A stretch of 64,000 nt of DNA from Brienomyrus brachyistius (GCF_023856365.1 NW_026042397.1:124001-188000), one strand, 5' to 3'. Positions 34,393 to 48,119 are shown, counted from the first letter of the stretch. The notes: generated by a model not told the origin, from the sequence alone. Program-made: numbers and translations.

Positions 34393-35083
34393 AGATATTT
34401 TACGGGTTCCACTGAAATAAAGGTAGCTGATTATGAGAAAGATCTCAGTGTGTATGTTGATGCTTCCATGTCCCACTCTCGCCAGTGTGGGGAAGCAATA
34501 AAAAAGTTAAATAGAATGTTGGGTTACAACTCTAGGTGTGTGGAGTTTAAGTCAAAGGAAGTGATGCTACGATTATATAATTCCCTGGTAAGACCCCACC
34601 TAGAATATTTTGTGCATGTTTGGTCACCATACCTTAAGAAGGACATTGCTGCCTTGGAAAAGTTGCAACGTAGGGCTACGAGAATGATTCCTGGTCTTAG
34701 AGGAATGTCTTATGAGGACAGGTTAGTTGAGCTGAATCTGTTCAGCCTCGAGCAAAGGAGACTAAGTTGGGGCATGATCCAGGTATATAAGATTCTAACA
34801 GGTCTGGATGGCGGTGACATGACATACTACAACTCGTGGCCACAAGTGGAATTTAGCGGGAGAACATTTTAAAGCGAATTTCAGGAAGCACTTCTTTACA
34901 CAGCGTGTAGTTAGAGTATGGGATAGTCTTCCTACTAGTGTAGCGCAAGCTAAAACCCTGGGTTTCTTTAAATCAGAGCTAGATAAGATTTTACCAACTC
35001 TGAGCTGTTAGGTACGTTTTCCCCAAAAGTGCTTGATGGGCCGGATGGCTTCCTCTCGTTTGTAAATTTCTTATGTTCTTAAG
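34393..35083 (+). pseudogene. CR1-type LINE 3' piece (right arm)
   Basis: Mirror of 11,909-12,599. The frame runs to 34,872, then shifts for the last RVVRVWDSLP segment, and the family-specific 3' end lies at ~35,025-35,083. Confidence 0.88.
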
Positions 35084-35736
35084 GTTACTTTTCCTATAGA
35101 ATAAGTCTATACGTTGTCCTTTTCTTAAACAAACTAAATAGCCTTATGCTATTTATCTTATTTACACAAAAGCTTGTCATTTTTGTCTCTACACGGTCGC
35201 TCATTTACTATTCTCCTCTGCTCTCTGTATTGCGCATGGCGGACTTCCGCCCCGATGCAGACAGGTGAGCACACTCCCACCAGCGGACAGAGAGCGCACG
35301 TCGGAAAATATGTCACGTCAACCATCTGAAAAGCAGACAAAAATATCTGCTGTGTCATATATCTTTAGATGACTCCTCAGATCTCCAGTCCAGTCAAAAG
35401 TTTCACTAATTATCTACTTCTTCCCTTGCATGTTTAGTCCTATACTGAACTCCCTGATCGCTACACCTTACTGTTGCTTTAAGTTTAAGATTCGTCCAAA
35501 TTTTACAGTAACCTACCCACACTTATACTACAGAGAATGTTTTTGCATTAAAGCTCTCAAATATTAAGTTTCGATTCCACAGTTATGGCTTTAGATACCT
35601 AGGGATCCTGGTATATCATACTTATACAAGACTAATTATGGTAAATTACTATGTGAAATAAAGAATTATCTCCAAAAATGGGAAATCCTCCCTCTATCCT
35701 TATTGGGTAGAGTGGAGAGCATTAGAATGAACATAC

Positions 35737-36015
35737 TGTCACGATCAGGAAATATCTGTAGCGGCGATCGTGCCGGAAACTGGCAAGGCAGGCAAGGTAC
35801 GGGGAATAAAGGGGATTTATTAAGTGGACGAGGTTTCGGGAAAATTTGACAGGGACTAACAACAATCCACAATGACAGACAAGGGTAACTGGCAAGACCA
35901 GGACTTAAAACAGGACAAGACTAAGCAAAGTAATCAGACAAGGCTGGAAACAATCAGGGAAGCACACGCGGGTAATCAGGGGGCACACGAGGAGCCGACG
36001 AGCCGGATCATGACA
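35737..36015 (-). mobile_element. Solo LTR with CATAC target duplication (right arm)
   Basis: Mirror of 10,977-11,255. CATAC flanks it at 35,732-35,736 and 36,016-36,020. The polyadenylation-type AATAAA reads on the minus strand here. Confidence 0.82.
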
Positions 36016-36307
36016 CATACTACCTAGGCTTCTCTTTATGTTCCAGTCCCTGCCCATAGGGGTCCCTATATCCACATTCAAAACGCTCAATAAATGGTTA
36101 TCCAAATTTACCTGGCAAAACAAAAGACCCAGGATTGAACTGAAAAGACTATTAAACCCAAAAGAGAATGAGGGTCTGGACTTACCTAATTTAAAAAATT
36201 ATTACTTGGCAGCCCAACTTATGTCAGTAGTGGTATGGATAACCCAGGACAGGGAGGGTCAGTGGGTGGGAACAGAACAATCTGCCCAAATTTGCCGCTT
36301 GACATAG

Positions 36308-36596
36308 TGTGACGCCCGCTCCGTCCGCTCCTCGTGTGTGCCACGCCCCCTAATTACCCACGTGTGATTCCCTGATTGTGCCCAGTCGTGTCTTGTTTCC
36401 TGCTGCCTTGTTCCGTGTATTTAAGTCCCTGTTTTGCATTAACCCCTTGTCTGTCATTGATGTTAGTCAGTGTCTGATGTCTCCTTCCCCAGTTCCCTTA
36501 AATAAATCCCCCATTTTCCCTGAGTTCTGGCTACCTCGCTTGTTTCCTGCCCGCTCGCCTGCTCGCCCGCTTTAACCCCGGAGAGCCAGCGTGACA
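36308..36596 (+). mobile_element. Solo LTR with CATAG target duplication (right arm)
   Basis: Mirror of 10,396-10,684. CATAG flanks it at 36,303-36,307 and 36,597-36,601. In the plus sense TATTTAAG (~36,417) precedes AATAAATCCCC (~36,500). Confidence 0.82.
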
Positions 36597-38327
36597 CATA
36601 GCAATTATTTTTAATCAAGATACATGGAAAGTAAATAAAATCAATAACATTTGGATAGGAAACACTCTGAAAAGTGAGAGAGAGGCTGGGACGCCCTTCA
36701 TCAAAAATAAAAATTGCACATGATGTTGATTTTCTACCATCTAAATTAGATACAGGGTTTAAGACATGGGGAGAAAAGGGTTTAACCAGTTGGATCAGTT
36801 GTGTAATGGAGGAGATCTAATGTCCTTCGAACATCTTAGAAACAAATGTGGCCTCCCAGTGCCCAACTGTTTTAGATACCTACAGTCAACAAATATATTG
36901 TTTATATTAACAATTAAAGGATTGGTTAAAAGAACATTATATCATATATTTATAAAATATTACAAAAAGAGTCAACAGTGTTAATAAAGAGAAATGGGAA
37001 CTAGAGATGAATACTATCATTAACGATGAAGATTGGACTCATTCATGTAAAGAAGGACACAGAATAACAAACAGTCCTACATGGAGGGAATTTGATTGGA
37101 AAGTTAAGATGAGATACTTTAAGACTCCCCTTCTCACCTCTACGTTTGGCAACACCTCTAATCAGGGGTTTATTGGAGGGGTTGTGACCTGGTAGGAGAC
37201 CACACCCACATTTTTTGGGATTGTCCAAAACTGTCAGAGTACTGGCAAAATATACAGGAAGAGATAAAAAAAATGTTTGAACATAAAATTACCACTTGAA
37301 CCAGCTCGTTTCATACTAAGAATTATGCCACAGAATATAGTGCATGAAAATAAGGTTGTATTACAGAGAGTTCTTCTTGTAATTGCCAGGAGGATGATAA
37401 CGATCTCCTGGCTAAAACCCCAGCCACCCACGACAGTACAATGGAAAGAAAGAGGAAAGAAAGTGTATAATATGGAATTTATAACTGAAAAATTGTTAAC
37501 GAGAACAGAGTGTTTTGTGGAAGAAATTTCTCGAAGTCCGATGTTTAAGTGTTTGACAGAACTTTATTATTTGATGAGCTCACAGGGAACAGACACTCAG
37601 CAAGCATGCGTCTTGTGTTCTGCTCCCCGAGCAACAAATGCATACATCTTTTATGGCCTAAAATGCGACAGTCATCTGACAAATCAAGGACAAATCGGAT
37701 TTTTGGACGTTCCAGTTACTTCTGCCTTTCAAGGTCCAGGCAGTTCAAAGAAAGTTTGGCCATTTGGAGATACCAGTTTCTTCTACGTTTTCAAGGTCCA
37801 CCTATCAGCTTAGAACAAGTCTATCTATTTGGGACTTTTCCTTTTGCTATATTATTCTAGGACTCGTTGTTCTCTTTTTCTACATTTTATATTATCCAAT
37901 ACCATGCATTCATTTTATAATATCTTCTGCAACAGCTTACTTCTCAGGTCATGCCTTTGCTTTGACCTGGGCCTCTTGCTGAACAAGCAATATATGGCAA
38001 ACATGTTAGTTCCTCTATAGAAAATAGAAATTTCTTACTTAAGCAGATTTGCATTCTTGTTTGATACATTCAATTAATGACAAGTAAATTACATTGTTTC
38101 AACCACTATGTGTAAATCAACAACACATTGTAAACTCAATTGTTAATTACTGATTAGGTAATGCATTTTGCATAATCATCTATATTCCATTATTGATTAC
38201 TGATTAGCATAATCAAGAATTTTCTATCACAGTTTCTTTATTAAAAGGTTTCCAATCTGTAATTTTCTTTTTTCAACAGAAGTATGGCACTTAGGAAAGG
38301 ATAGGGTTGAATTGAGACTTCCATGTA

Positions 38328-38798
38328 CAGCACTGTGCAAAAATCTTAGGCAGGCAAAGAAAACGATGTTTAGATTGTCCTCGTGTTGGTGTAAAACTAT
38401 GATATTATGCCTGTCAAAGTGTCTCAGCTTAGCCATTTCAGAACCTCTGCTAACATCATCCTAGTATTTGTAGCGACCGTCCAGTGCAGCCATGTATTTT
38501 TTGACTTGGCCACTAGCACACCTCATACAGCTAGTCAATCTGTCAAAATCATGGAACGGCTGAGGTGCCCCTGAGGAGAAGTTTGGGAACTGAAGCGGTG
38601 TTCATCTAGCCATCCGACTAGATATCAGTATCTTTTTAGAAAAGAGAAGAAATTATTAATAGTTTTTATTGTGTTCCTCTTAATTTACACGTTCTAATGT
38701 TAAATTGTGTTATTTGTTCTAAGCCAAAGTACACTTGCTACCCAGATAAACAGCTTTAAACATTTCTTTGGACTGCCTAAGACTTTTGCACAGTACTG
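38328..38798. mobile_element. Tc1/mariner-type MITE (right arm)
   Basis: Mirror of 8,194-8,664, with TA on both sides and the same imperfect terminal repeats. Confidence 0.88.
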
Positions 38799-38807
38799 TA
38801 TATCTTA

Positions 38808-38922
38808 GAACATAAGAAATTTACAAATTAGAGGAGCCCATTCGGCCCATCAAGCTCGTTTGGGAAGAACTTAACTAATAGCTCAGAGTTGTTAAAATCT
38901 TATCCAGCTCTGATTTAACCAT
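38808..38922 (-). mobile_element. CR1-type 3' tail (right arm)
   Basis: Mirror of 8,071-8,185. It starts with the complement of the terminal TTTCTTATGTTCT end. Confidence 0.8.
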
Positions 38923-39251
38923 CTCTCTCAATATAATATTGGGATCATTTATTCTCTTCAGAGGCCTCCATAGAATAATGCATCCATCCTCTCAATTATG
39001 TTTAGACAGACGTATCCTAAGGCACCAGGGCAACAACAGTCAGAATAACAACACAATCATCAGTATCACAGCTAGTTTTAAAAATTGCTTTAATGCAGAG
39101 TGATTACAGAAAAAAAGATAAGCAAATTAGGTAATATTAACAAAATTATTAAAACATGTAGAGTAATAGACATATTTGTCTTTCAGACATATTGTGCTTT
39201 TTTTTAAGAGCAGAAGGGATACATTAAATCAGGATTATATTTTGTTTTTAA

Positions 39252-39253
<2 letters not shown>

Positions 39254-39342
<89 letters not shown>
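39254..39342. repeat. (AT)n microsatellite (right arm)
   Basis: About 89 bp of uninterrupted AT repeat, about one unit longer than the left tract. Confidence 0.98.
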
Positions 39343-39347
<5 letters not shown>

Positions 39348-39370
39348 TTAAAATTTACATCATTATAAAT

Positions 39371-39727
39371 GGGGCGGCATGGTGGTGCAGTGGTTAGCAC
39401 TGTCGCCTCACACCTCTGGGACCCGGGTTCGAGTCTCCGCCTGGGTCACATGTGTGCAGAGTTTGCATGTTCTCTCCATATCGTCGTGGGGTTTTCTCCG
39501 GGTACTCCGGTTTCCCCCCCACAGTCCAAAAACATGCTGAGGCTAATTGGAGTTGCTAAATTGCCCCTAGGTGTGCATGTGTGAGTGAATGGTGTGTGAG
39601 TGTGCCCTGCAATGGGCCGGCCCCCCATCCTGGGTTGTTCCCTGCCTCGTGCCCATTGCTTCTGGGATAGGCTCCGGACCCCCCACGACCCAGTATGATT
39701 AGTGGTTTGGAAAATGGATGGATGGAT
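39371..39727 (+). mobile_element. tRNA-derived SINE (right arm, inner copy)
   Basis: Plus-sense copy with GGTGCAGTGGTTAGCAC (A box) and GGGTTCGAGTC (B box) near its start and a GGATGGATGGAT tail. Mirror of 7,267-7,623. Confidence 0.92.
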
Positions 39728-40683
39728 ACACCTGGGTCTATTAAAAGAAGGTGATGCTGCCTGAACCACCAACCAAGGCTGGGAGGAAAGGGAGGAACAC
39801 TAGTCAAATGAAGGAAGAAAAGGCCACCGTATCTCATGGTCACGAATACAAAAGTCAGGGAGTGTTATGAAGAAGGCACCACACTTAAGACTATTGGTTT
39901 TATGCAGTGAATTACACCAGAGAGAGTTTTTGCATTTTAGCTGTGTCATGTAACATTCCTCAGACTTCATTTTAATGTTTTCTTCAACGCAACAAAGTCC
40001 CACGGTAACAAAAGCGCTGAGGTCTGGATCGTTAATTGCAATGTGGGGAGTGCAGACCAGCTGGGGTGGGGGATCGTGCTCAGTCACGATAAAAGGCAAA
40101 CGGGTAAATTGTGAATACGCACTTAATCTAACTACAGTTTAACGTTGTTCCACATACCAATATCACTACGTATCGGTATCGCAAAACAAAATTTAAAATG
40201 TTAAGATTCTGTCATTCTGAAAATCTGAGTATTTAAGACATTATGTTCCATAGCAATTTGTGGAGATAAATACCCTCGGACAGTAGCGTTCATTTCACAA
40301 TTAAGTCTCTTTAAGTCATTGTTTTATGTTAAGCAGGATGAATGTGTTATTTTTAATTAATAAACCTTTAAGGGTTATATGCTTATGCTGTTGTATACTG
40401 TTCTCGGTGTACAACTTAACTTATAAAAGTCTGTTCATCTAATTATAGAATAATGTATAGAATAATTATAAAAGAGCTATAATTATTATGATGTTATTAT
40501 TTAATTGTGTGGGCCGTGTTGCTTGATTACATTTGACTCCTCGGCACGTGGGACGCTGCCGGTTTGAAAGACGCGGCTTCACTTGTTTTCTGCACCAAGG
40601 TGGGTTGCCATTCTGCTCCCATTTTATCGGATAATTTATCTTATTATTTAGTATTTGTCAAATTTGCATGTATATTAAAATAT

Positions 40684-41206
40684 GTTTGATGAGTAAAGTC
40701 AGTATATTGCTTTTAAATAAAGTGATTTTGTTCCGGGCTACTATGTTAATTATATTTAAATTTTATGCGCAAAGTGTAGTTGACATTTAACTTTTCCGCG
40801 TTTAAGTACATTATTGCGCTTGCTAGTGAGTAAATTAGTTCATTTCTTTTAAATAAAGTGAACATTGTTGTGGGGTGCTGTGTTGGTTAAATTTAAATTT
40901 CATGTGCAAGTCGGCTAGTTTCCTGTGCCGCAAAGTCTAGGTGATATTTCACTTTTCCGCGTGCGCTTTCATGTTGCATTCTACTGCGGATGCGGGTGGT
41001 TTCGCTCGGTGCTGCCTACAGCAATGATATTCCACCAGACCAGGAGAGGGCAGATGTATTGTAAGAAACACGAATAAAAGTAGTGAAGCAAGTCCTGTAA
41101 AGTTTGTTTGGTGACTAAAATCAGTATATTGCCATTTAGTAAAATTTAAAATTGTTCCAGGCTTCTGTTTTGATTATATCTAAATTTTATGTGAAAGTTA
41201 ACTAGT
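40684..41206. repeat. Three degenerate direct-repeat units (right arm)
   Basis: Mirror of 5,788-6,310, with the same three units and spacings. Confidence 0.6.
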
Positions 41207-41493
41207 TTCCTATGCTATAATGCAATTGTTCATTGCGGAGGTGTCAGTGCAGAACTGTATTCCATGTGCCAGGAGTGACTGACAGCTCCATTGTATTGCC
41301 TGTATGTTGTTTTTCCTCATTCAGATACAGATGAATTGCAAAAGCTGTCAGCTGGAGCAACGCTGAACAGGAGAAGCGGTTTCAGAAAATGGATGAATGT
41401 CCCCAGAGGTGTGAGTTAACAGTTTTAACCACTGCATCACTGTACCATGCCCCTGTATAGGATATGTAGAAGAACCTGTTGCAGTTATCTGGT

Positions 41494-41664
41494 GTGTGTG
41501 TTTTTGACTCTCCCTGCCGGCCCCTGGAGGTTTGGGCTTCCCCTTTGAGTCTGGTGCCTCCCAAGGTTTCTTCCTTCTAGGGAGTTTTTCCTTGCCACTG
41601 TCGCCTATGGCTTACTCACTGGGGGCTTTGGGTGGGGATGCTGTAAAGTGCTTTCAGACAATGT
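41494..41664. repeat. Dispersed fish repeat (right arm)
   Basis: Mirror of 5,330-5,500. Confidence 0.55.
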
Positions 41665-44600
41665 AATGTTGTGATAACGTGCTATACTTTGTTGTGTAAT
41701 TTTGTATTTACTCACGCAAATAAAAAATTGTTTGATAACAAAAAACACTTGTTTCATTCTTTTTCCCTGCGAACATATCAGTCACTTCCCTCCTGCTCCT
41801 GCATTCAAAAATGAAAGTTTGTCCTGCACTGCACTTTATTGCCGTGGGTTCCACAGGAATGCAGACCTCTACTTTGGTGTAATCCTGCTGCTGTTGTAGA
41901 TGGTCTGCTCGCACGCTTTCACATTGTGCACAAGCAGATTTTTTGTATCTCTGCAGAGATGCATTCTTTTCTTCTGCCTGGCAAATCCATCATTATAATA
42001 GCAATCCACCTAGCGCCCCTAGCTCTTAAAGAAAATGTTTGAAAAAATTAGTTTATAGCATGTTTACACCATAAAAACAGCAGTGACTGAGTACACCCTT
42101 GTGGACCAGGCGCCTGGCTTTGACTATTTTTCTGCCATTAAACTAGCAAACGTGGGTTGGCCATGACGTAAAATAACTTGTGCCTTTAAATTAAAAAAAA
42201 AAGTCCTGTGTGTTGTAAAGTGAGGTATGAAACAGATACCAGGCCGCTTCAGTGAGGGTCAGCGTAAGTTTTATTATTGTGATTTTGCGGTTTAAACTGT
42301 TTCATTGGAATCAATCCAACCAGCAGCATGAAGACTGCAAGCCAAAGAAGTGGGACGATGCCTGAGAAGAACAACTCAGTCAATCCTCACGTCTCCTCTC
42401 TCCTCAGGCGATTGATGGACTCTGAGCATGAGACATGTACAAAAGATGAGGACTCTTCTCCACTATTCAAATGGAAATTGTTCTTAATCTTTTATTTATA
42501 CCTTTTGCTTATACCGTAAGATTTAGGAACACACTGAAAAAGATCAACTTTAATACATTTGAAGGTTGAAGTTATTGGAATTTGTAACGGCTGATTTGGT
42601 GGAATATGATTTTAGACAGAACTGTCAAAAAATGTGGAATGAAAATGCAGTTTAATGGTTGAATCCGTGGCTTGCCTAACTTGTTATAAATTGCACACAC
42701 ATCCAGCATTAAAGTGACAGGGAGGTATTAGACCAGAGTTGTTGCATTACATTAACACAGACCAGCAAAAAATATAACATTATTCTAACATTAATGTAAT
42801 GTTGTTCTGAATAGATTTCTATGTCCAGTCCTGATTTCAAATTGGGCCTTTAAGCCTAGAATATGGTCAGTTTTAAAAATACTTGACTTTGTTGCAACTC
42901 TGACTAAGTTGAATTCCATCAAGTGGTTAACGGGTGTGAAGATTATCCTGAAATTTTCAAGTTAATGTCATTCCAGTTAATGTGAGTTTGTTCTGTGTGG
43001 GTCTCTGTCTCAGGCTGTCATTTTCGTCTTAGTCTCATTTAAACCACTTAACAATATGCATAGATTGCATAGCTGCAAATGTAAAATACAAAAATTAACT
43101 TGGAAAGCATTCTACAACAACATTCAGTATTGTGGAGTATTAATAGCATTTATTGCCAATTCCAGTTGCTAGGTAACTTCTATATTTTGAATAGAATACA
43201 ATATAATATTTTAAACTAGATTACAGTTAATTGTTATTTTTCTGTTTAAAAAAGACAATTGCTGTAATTTACATAGGACAAAACCTGTAAAAGACATTTT
43301 GTAATTATTTTCTAAATGAAATGAAGATGCTTTGTTACTCCCCTTGGGGAAATTCTCTTTTCACCTACCCCATCTTGCTCTACTTGACACACGGGCACAG
43401 ACAAAGGTAACAGCAAACCTGGCAGCAAAGGGCAGCCACCTGTAGGGACACCCATGGAGCTGGGGGTTTTACAGTGATTAACAGCAATTTTGCAATACTT
43501 TTCTGGCAGCTTTTTTTTTTGCTAGGAATTTACAGTAAATTCCACAGTCAGTTCTACACTAGAAGAGACATCATTCCTAAGCGCAGCATGGACTGCTTCC
43601 GGACACAGTATCTAATGCGACTTCCAGAGTCACTTGAGTAAGCTGGAGATGATTCATCCCCGGGAAAGAGAGCCTGCAGTAGGCAGTCTACCAAAAGAGG
43701 GCCTTTCCTGTTCCCTTGGTGAATTAGAACACCAGTGGAGAGAGCTCTCCTGTTGCAGTTTCACAGAGATGAACAACATGGAGAACTTTGGATTGAGGTT
43801 TTGCAGTAAGAGGGTGCTGAAGGAAAAAGGAGTTTCAAAGACATTGGACTGCCTGTACTGCCGATTTTGTCTCTGCCCATTTCAGATGTCCAGATGTTTA
43901 CTAATGTGACATTCCTTAAATACAACCACCGAAACAGAACGGTTCTCAATTTGTTGCCAAGTTTGGTAGATGTACAACTTGGACTGCAAAGAGATGGACT
44001 GACGCAGAGGCGGAGCTGTGGATAGGCCTGGGTGGGATTGACAGCTGGACCTACCCAGTCAGATTAATGAAATGACATTTTTTATATATAAATTACCGGC
44101 TTCTAACTCTGTTCCTATACATCACTGTTGTTACTGTGGCAAGTACGACAGAATGTGTGAGCTCCCTCTAGTGGTGCTCTAGGTAGAACACCACAGTCGT
44201 GAGTGTATTATTGTTGCAGTCACCATGTTGTAAATATATAAGCCAATTTAAGAAAATTTGGGGTAATGAGCTTCATTCAGACCCTCCCAAATTTAATACA
44301 AGTCCATCCATCAGCCACTTTACCGGATTTCAATGCTGCAGGAGGATGCTCACATGAAAAAAATAAGACTAATTCATTTCTTTATCCAAAACTATTTCTT
44401 TCCTCATTCATTAAAACGAAAAGAGCTTTAACTTGTGCATGCATTGCTTCATTTTAAGCAGCATTATGGAGTGTCGTTGAACATAAATTTTTCTATGAAG
44501 GGTCTGATTTTCTGCATCTTTTACTCCTGGTTTGGGCTATAAAATTGGAAGGAGTTGCCAAACCTGACTGTGCAGGGTCTGCGCTGTTCTCATCTGTGGA

Positions 44601-46125
44601 CAGTGTGTGGGTTTGTGGGTCAGGCATAAATTTGGGGGGGGGGCTCCCTCTAGCATTAAAATAGGGAGATATCCACTAAAATAATTCTTCATATTCAAAA
44701 AAGTACAGATAAAATGAATCAATCTCAACAGTTCATTTAAAGTGTTTTCACCCCAAGCACACCTATCCTTACTGAAAATGGTTTAGTCTAAAGTCCTGCT
44801 CTGGGGTACGTTTCCTATATCATAATGCACATTGGCAAAAGACAAATATATGTCAGGAAACTATATAGCAAGAGATCAAAGAAAATTGATACATTCTGTG
44901 GGCCATGTCTGCTGCCGCATGGCAGAGGGTGTGAGGGGGAAGTGCAGGGACGATGTCAGCATCACCAAAAGGAGGGCTACAGCTCTTTGGAGGGAGCCGG
45001 TGAGGAGAGCTGGGGGGAGCCAGTCTGCATCCTCTCACTCCTGGGGAGGACCGAGTATTGGCCATCCTAGATCTGAGAGGCACTTGAGGGAATCCCGGGG
45101 TGCATAAATCTCTGTAGTCTACCCACCTCCAAGACATCTATGCTTTCTACTCCCCAGCCACTTCCTCTTGGCCCACCAACATTTGGCCCCCTGTAGTGTG
45201 ATCACCAGGGTTCCTCAATATGTGGCACCTCCACACCTGGCTCCTCTACATCAGCCATCCCTTGTCTGGGCCCCTCTACAGCAGGCCCCCTCTGACGTGG
45301 CCCTCAGTCCCTCAGGGCGACACTGTCCCCTGAGTCCCCAGAATCCCTTTCAGTCTGGGAGATCACCTAACCCACCCATCCTGCTGCCTAATGCCGGTGT
45401 CGTGCTGTAAACTGTCCTCCTGCCACGGAATGTAATCTCTCATTTTAAAGGCAATGTCGCTTCGCTTCTCCTGCGCGGCAGCAGCGTCCGCTCGCTGTAA
45501 CATCGGTAGTCTTGTTTAAGCAGACTAAAAACTCACATTTCTTGTTTATTATGATATTTTACAGTCAAAGTTAAGATTAACATCCTCCTGTAATACGTCG
45601 CAAATGTGACACTTACTACTATTTCATTTAAACGCGACAATAATGCATTTCTTTTCGACGCTCGTTCATGCAAATACAGTCGCCTTCAGTCTCAAGAAGC
45701 GATTCATCTACTTGAGTAATATTTTTAATACTTTGTTGAATTAATTCTGCCTCAATTTCTTTGCTATTCTGTCTTCTTTTCATAACTATAATGCGGCGAT
45801 TAGCTTCATACTGGGCACCGACACACCTGGAAATGACGTAACATTGAACCAAATGCCAAAAGTAATCAGAAGTCAGCAGCCTGCCCAGAACGCACAGATA
45901 ACAAGCTACACTGCAAGTCATCCAGCCACGACGTCACCCAGCCACTCGTCTACCATCTAAAATACAGATAAATTACATGTGCTCCGTATTTCTGCAGATG
46001 ACATTATTTTGAACTGGACCATAAAGAAAATATTCTTGGCCTGGAGGGAGGAGTGCTGGGCTATTTTATAGGAGGCTACTCTTTCTTAATAACCCCATTT
46101 TTAATTCTGAACAATAAGCTTAATA
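41665..46125. other. No recognised gene (mirror of 870-5,325)
   Basis: Short frames only. It differs from the left copy at scattered sites and in a small cluster near 44,667-44,690. Confidence 0.5.
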
Positions 46126-46128
46126 GGA

Positions 46129-46474
46129 TGGGGCGACATGCTGGTGCAGTGGTTAGCACTGTTGCCTCACACCTCTGCGACCCGGGTTCAAGTCTCCGCC
46201 TGGGTCAGATGTGTGTGGAGTTTGCATGTTCTCCCCATGTCGTCGTGCGGTTTCCTCTGGGTTTTCCGGTTCTCCCCCACAGTCTAAAAACATGCTGAGA
46301 CTAATTGGAGTTGCTAAATTGCCCGTAAGTGTGCATGTGTGAGTGAATGGTGTGTGAGTGTGCCCTGCAATGGGCTTGACCCCATTCAGGGTTGTTCCCT
46401 GCCTCGTGCCCATTGCTTCTGGGATGGGCTCCCGACCCCCGTGACCCAGAAGGATAAGAGGTTTGGAAAACGGA
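46129..46474 (+). mobile_element. tRNA-derived SINE (right arm, outer copy)
   Basis: Plus-sense mirror of 521-866, with A and B boxes at ~46,140-46,195. Confidence 0.9.
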
Positions 46475-46994
46475 TAAAACTGAAGAGCGATTTAAAATAG
46501 GTGATTGTCCAGTAAGAGGATTTAACTTTAGCTACAGTGTTTTTTGTTATACAGGTATATTTTGTTTTACAAAAACAACATTTACTTCTACACTATACGG
46601 TCAATTAAAGTACCTTCTGCATCCTGGAGATGGTCATTACCTTCTGGAGAGTCTATTTCCTCAGCAACTCTCTTGTTGCTACCTTCTGGAGACAGATGAA
46701 TGCTGAAAAGATCTTCCATCTGGTCAGCAGTAATTGTGATTGGCTCAAAGCAGAACAGGTGGCGCAGAATGTAGACAGTGTTTATAACTCACTTATTAAT
46801 TATCAATGTGTTACTGGTTACTTTATTAGTTTATATTCAAAGAAATAATAGCAACTTGATCCATGTTGGTCAAAGGATAAAATTCTGATCCTAACTAACG
46901 TACATGTAAACAGAACACAGAATACCTCTGAAATGGACCCTGACCCCTGTGGATGACCTGAAACGTGACAATGTCATGTTCCAGCAGATTCCCG

Positions 46995-47330
46995 TCTCTT
47001 ATTGACCGGATAGGCCTCAGACAACCTGCATTGGCCATGAAGTCAAGCAGAGGTGTCTTTCACTTCTCAAGGTCCTCCAGAGTTGTACTTTCAGGTACCT
47101 GCCATCAAAATGGACTGTTATTGAGGCTACTTGAATTATAACTTTTTAGTAAGAACCCACACACCCATATCATGTTTGAAGCCTTTCAATTGCAGCATTA
47201 AAATTAGGCAGCATTCGGCAGGTAAAGGAGCAATATTTGCTGGCAGGCACATGGGACGATTAATCTGCGCAGTAGGGACAACATGAAGAGAGGAAAATTT
47301 GCTGTAAAAAAACTCAATTTGTTCGCCATA
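46995..47330. other. No recognised feature
   Basis: Sequence just beyond the part of the palindrome whose partner lies in the window. No convincing frame. Confidence 0.4.
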
Positions 47331-48115
47331 ATATCTTGCTGACCTCCTTCCCAGGGCTTAAACTGCCCACAATGCTTTTCCACCCTCTATGCATATTTAG
47401 TATTTCCCTGATATATCAGACGCTGATATGGGCAGTACGGTATGCGCTCCGTCTGGTTAGATGTGGGCCTGCACTTTCTTAGGGGCCTGCCCCTCCTGAC
47501 ACAGACTCTTCCAGAATCTCATACTCCTCTCCATTTCCCATTCTTCACACTGTTTATTAGTGTATGGGAACGGGACAACCCTAACTGAAGGGTCAGGACT
47601 TGCACACAACACACACCCCTCCTGCCCTAATGAAGTGGCGGTATACTTAGCCCATTTATACCACCAATTTCCAAGTGTACGTTTTGCTAACCCATACAGG
47701 TCTACTTCATCCTGGGCATCCTTCTAAAATTTGCTCACTCTCCTCACTCCCATATCTCCCCCCATTTCTCTCCGCTTTCGCTCACTGTAATCTGAGAGGT
47801 TATTCAGCATCAAAGGACCAGGCTGAGTCAGTGAAGTCAGTTGTCCTGTGCTCACCTGACCTGTGGTCCTGCTGTGCACCCAGACCTGAAGGGCCTGATA
47901 AATCATTAGCATCACTAACATCGTTGCTGTCAGCCGTACCAGAACCCACAGCTTCGTGTCCTGTCTGGAGTGGCTGGTCTGCTTGCGATGCTCCCTCTTG
48001 GCCCTCACTCTGCTCTGATCCTGAAACTGACTCCACCCCAAGCTGTGGAGCTCCTCTGGGAGCTCCATCAGGGCCATCTGAGTCAAGGGCAACTGCATCC
48101 TCTGTGTAGTTTTCA
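47331..48115 (-). pseudogene. ERV envelope-region remnant
   Basis: Minus-strand sequence directly downstream of the integrase end. A leader-like part at 47,724-48,098 includes a hydrophobic run (WVLVRLTATMLVMLMIYQAL) that could be a signal or membrane segment. A surface-protein-like stretch at ~47,440-47,710 (NWWYKWAKYTA, CVLCAS, VVPFPYT) recalls fish ERV envelope proteins. Frameshifts and early loss of the rest make it non-functional. The 3' end and LTR are not seen. Confidence 0.6.
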
Positions 48116-48119
48116 GTGA

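Larger units (their letters stand above)
35440..37552 (+). pseudogene. L1-type LINE ORF2 C-terminal piece (right arm)
   Basis: Mirror of 9,440-11,550. The YLGI block is at ~35,600, the SLPIGVP/NKRPRIELK/NLKNYYLAAQL segment at 36,038-36,300, and the C-terminal frame starts at 37,277. The two solo LTRs interrupt it. Confidence 0.85.
26270..46994. repeat. Right arm of the giant inverted repeat
   Basis: Reverse complement of 1-21,548. It lacks the ~968 bp solo LTR of the left arm and keeps ~130 bp of hAT 3' end that the left arm lost. It ends at 46,994 only because the window begins at the partner base. Sequence to the right may also be mirrored outside the window. Confidence 0.97.
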
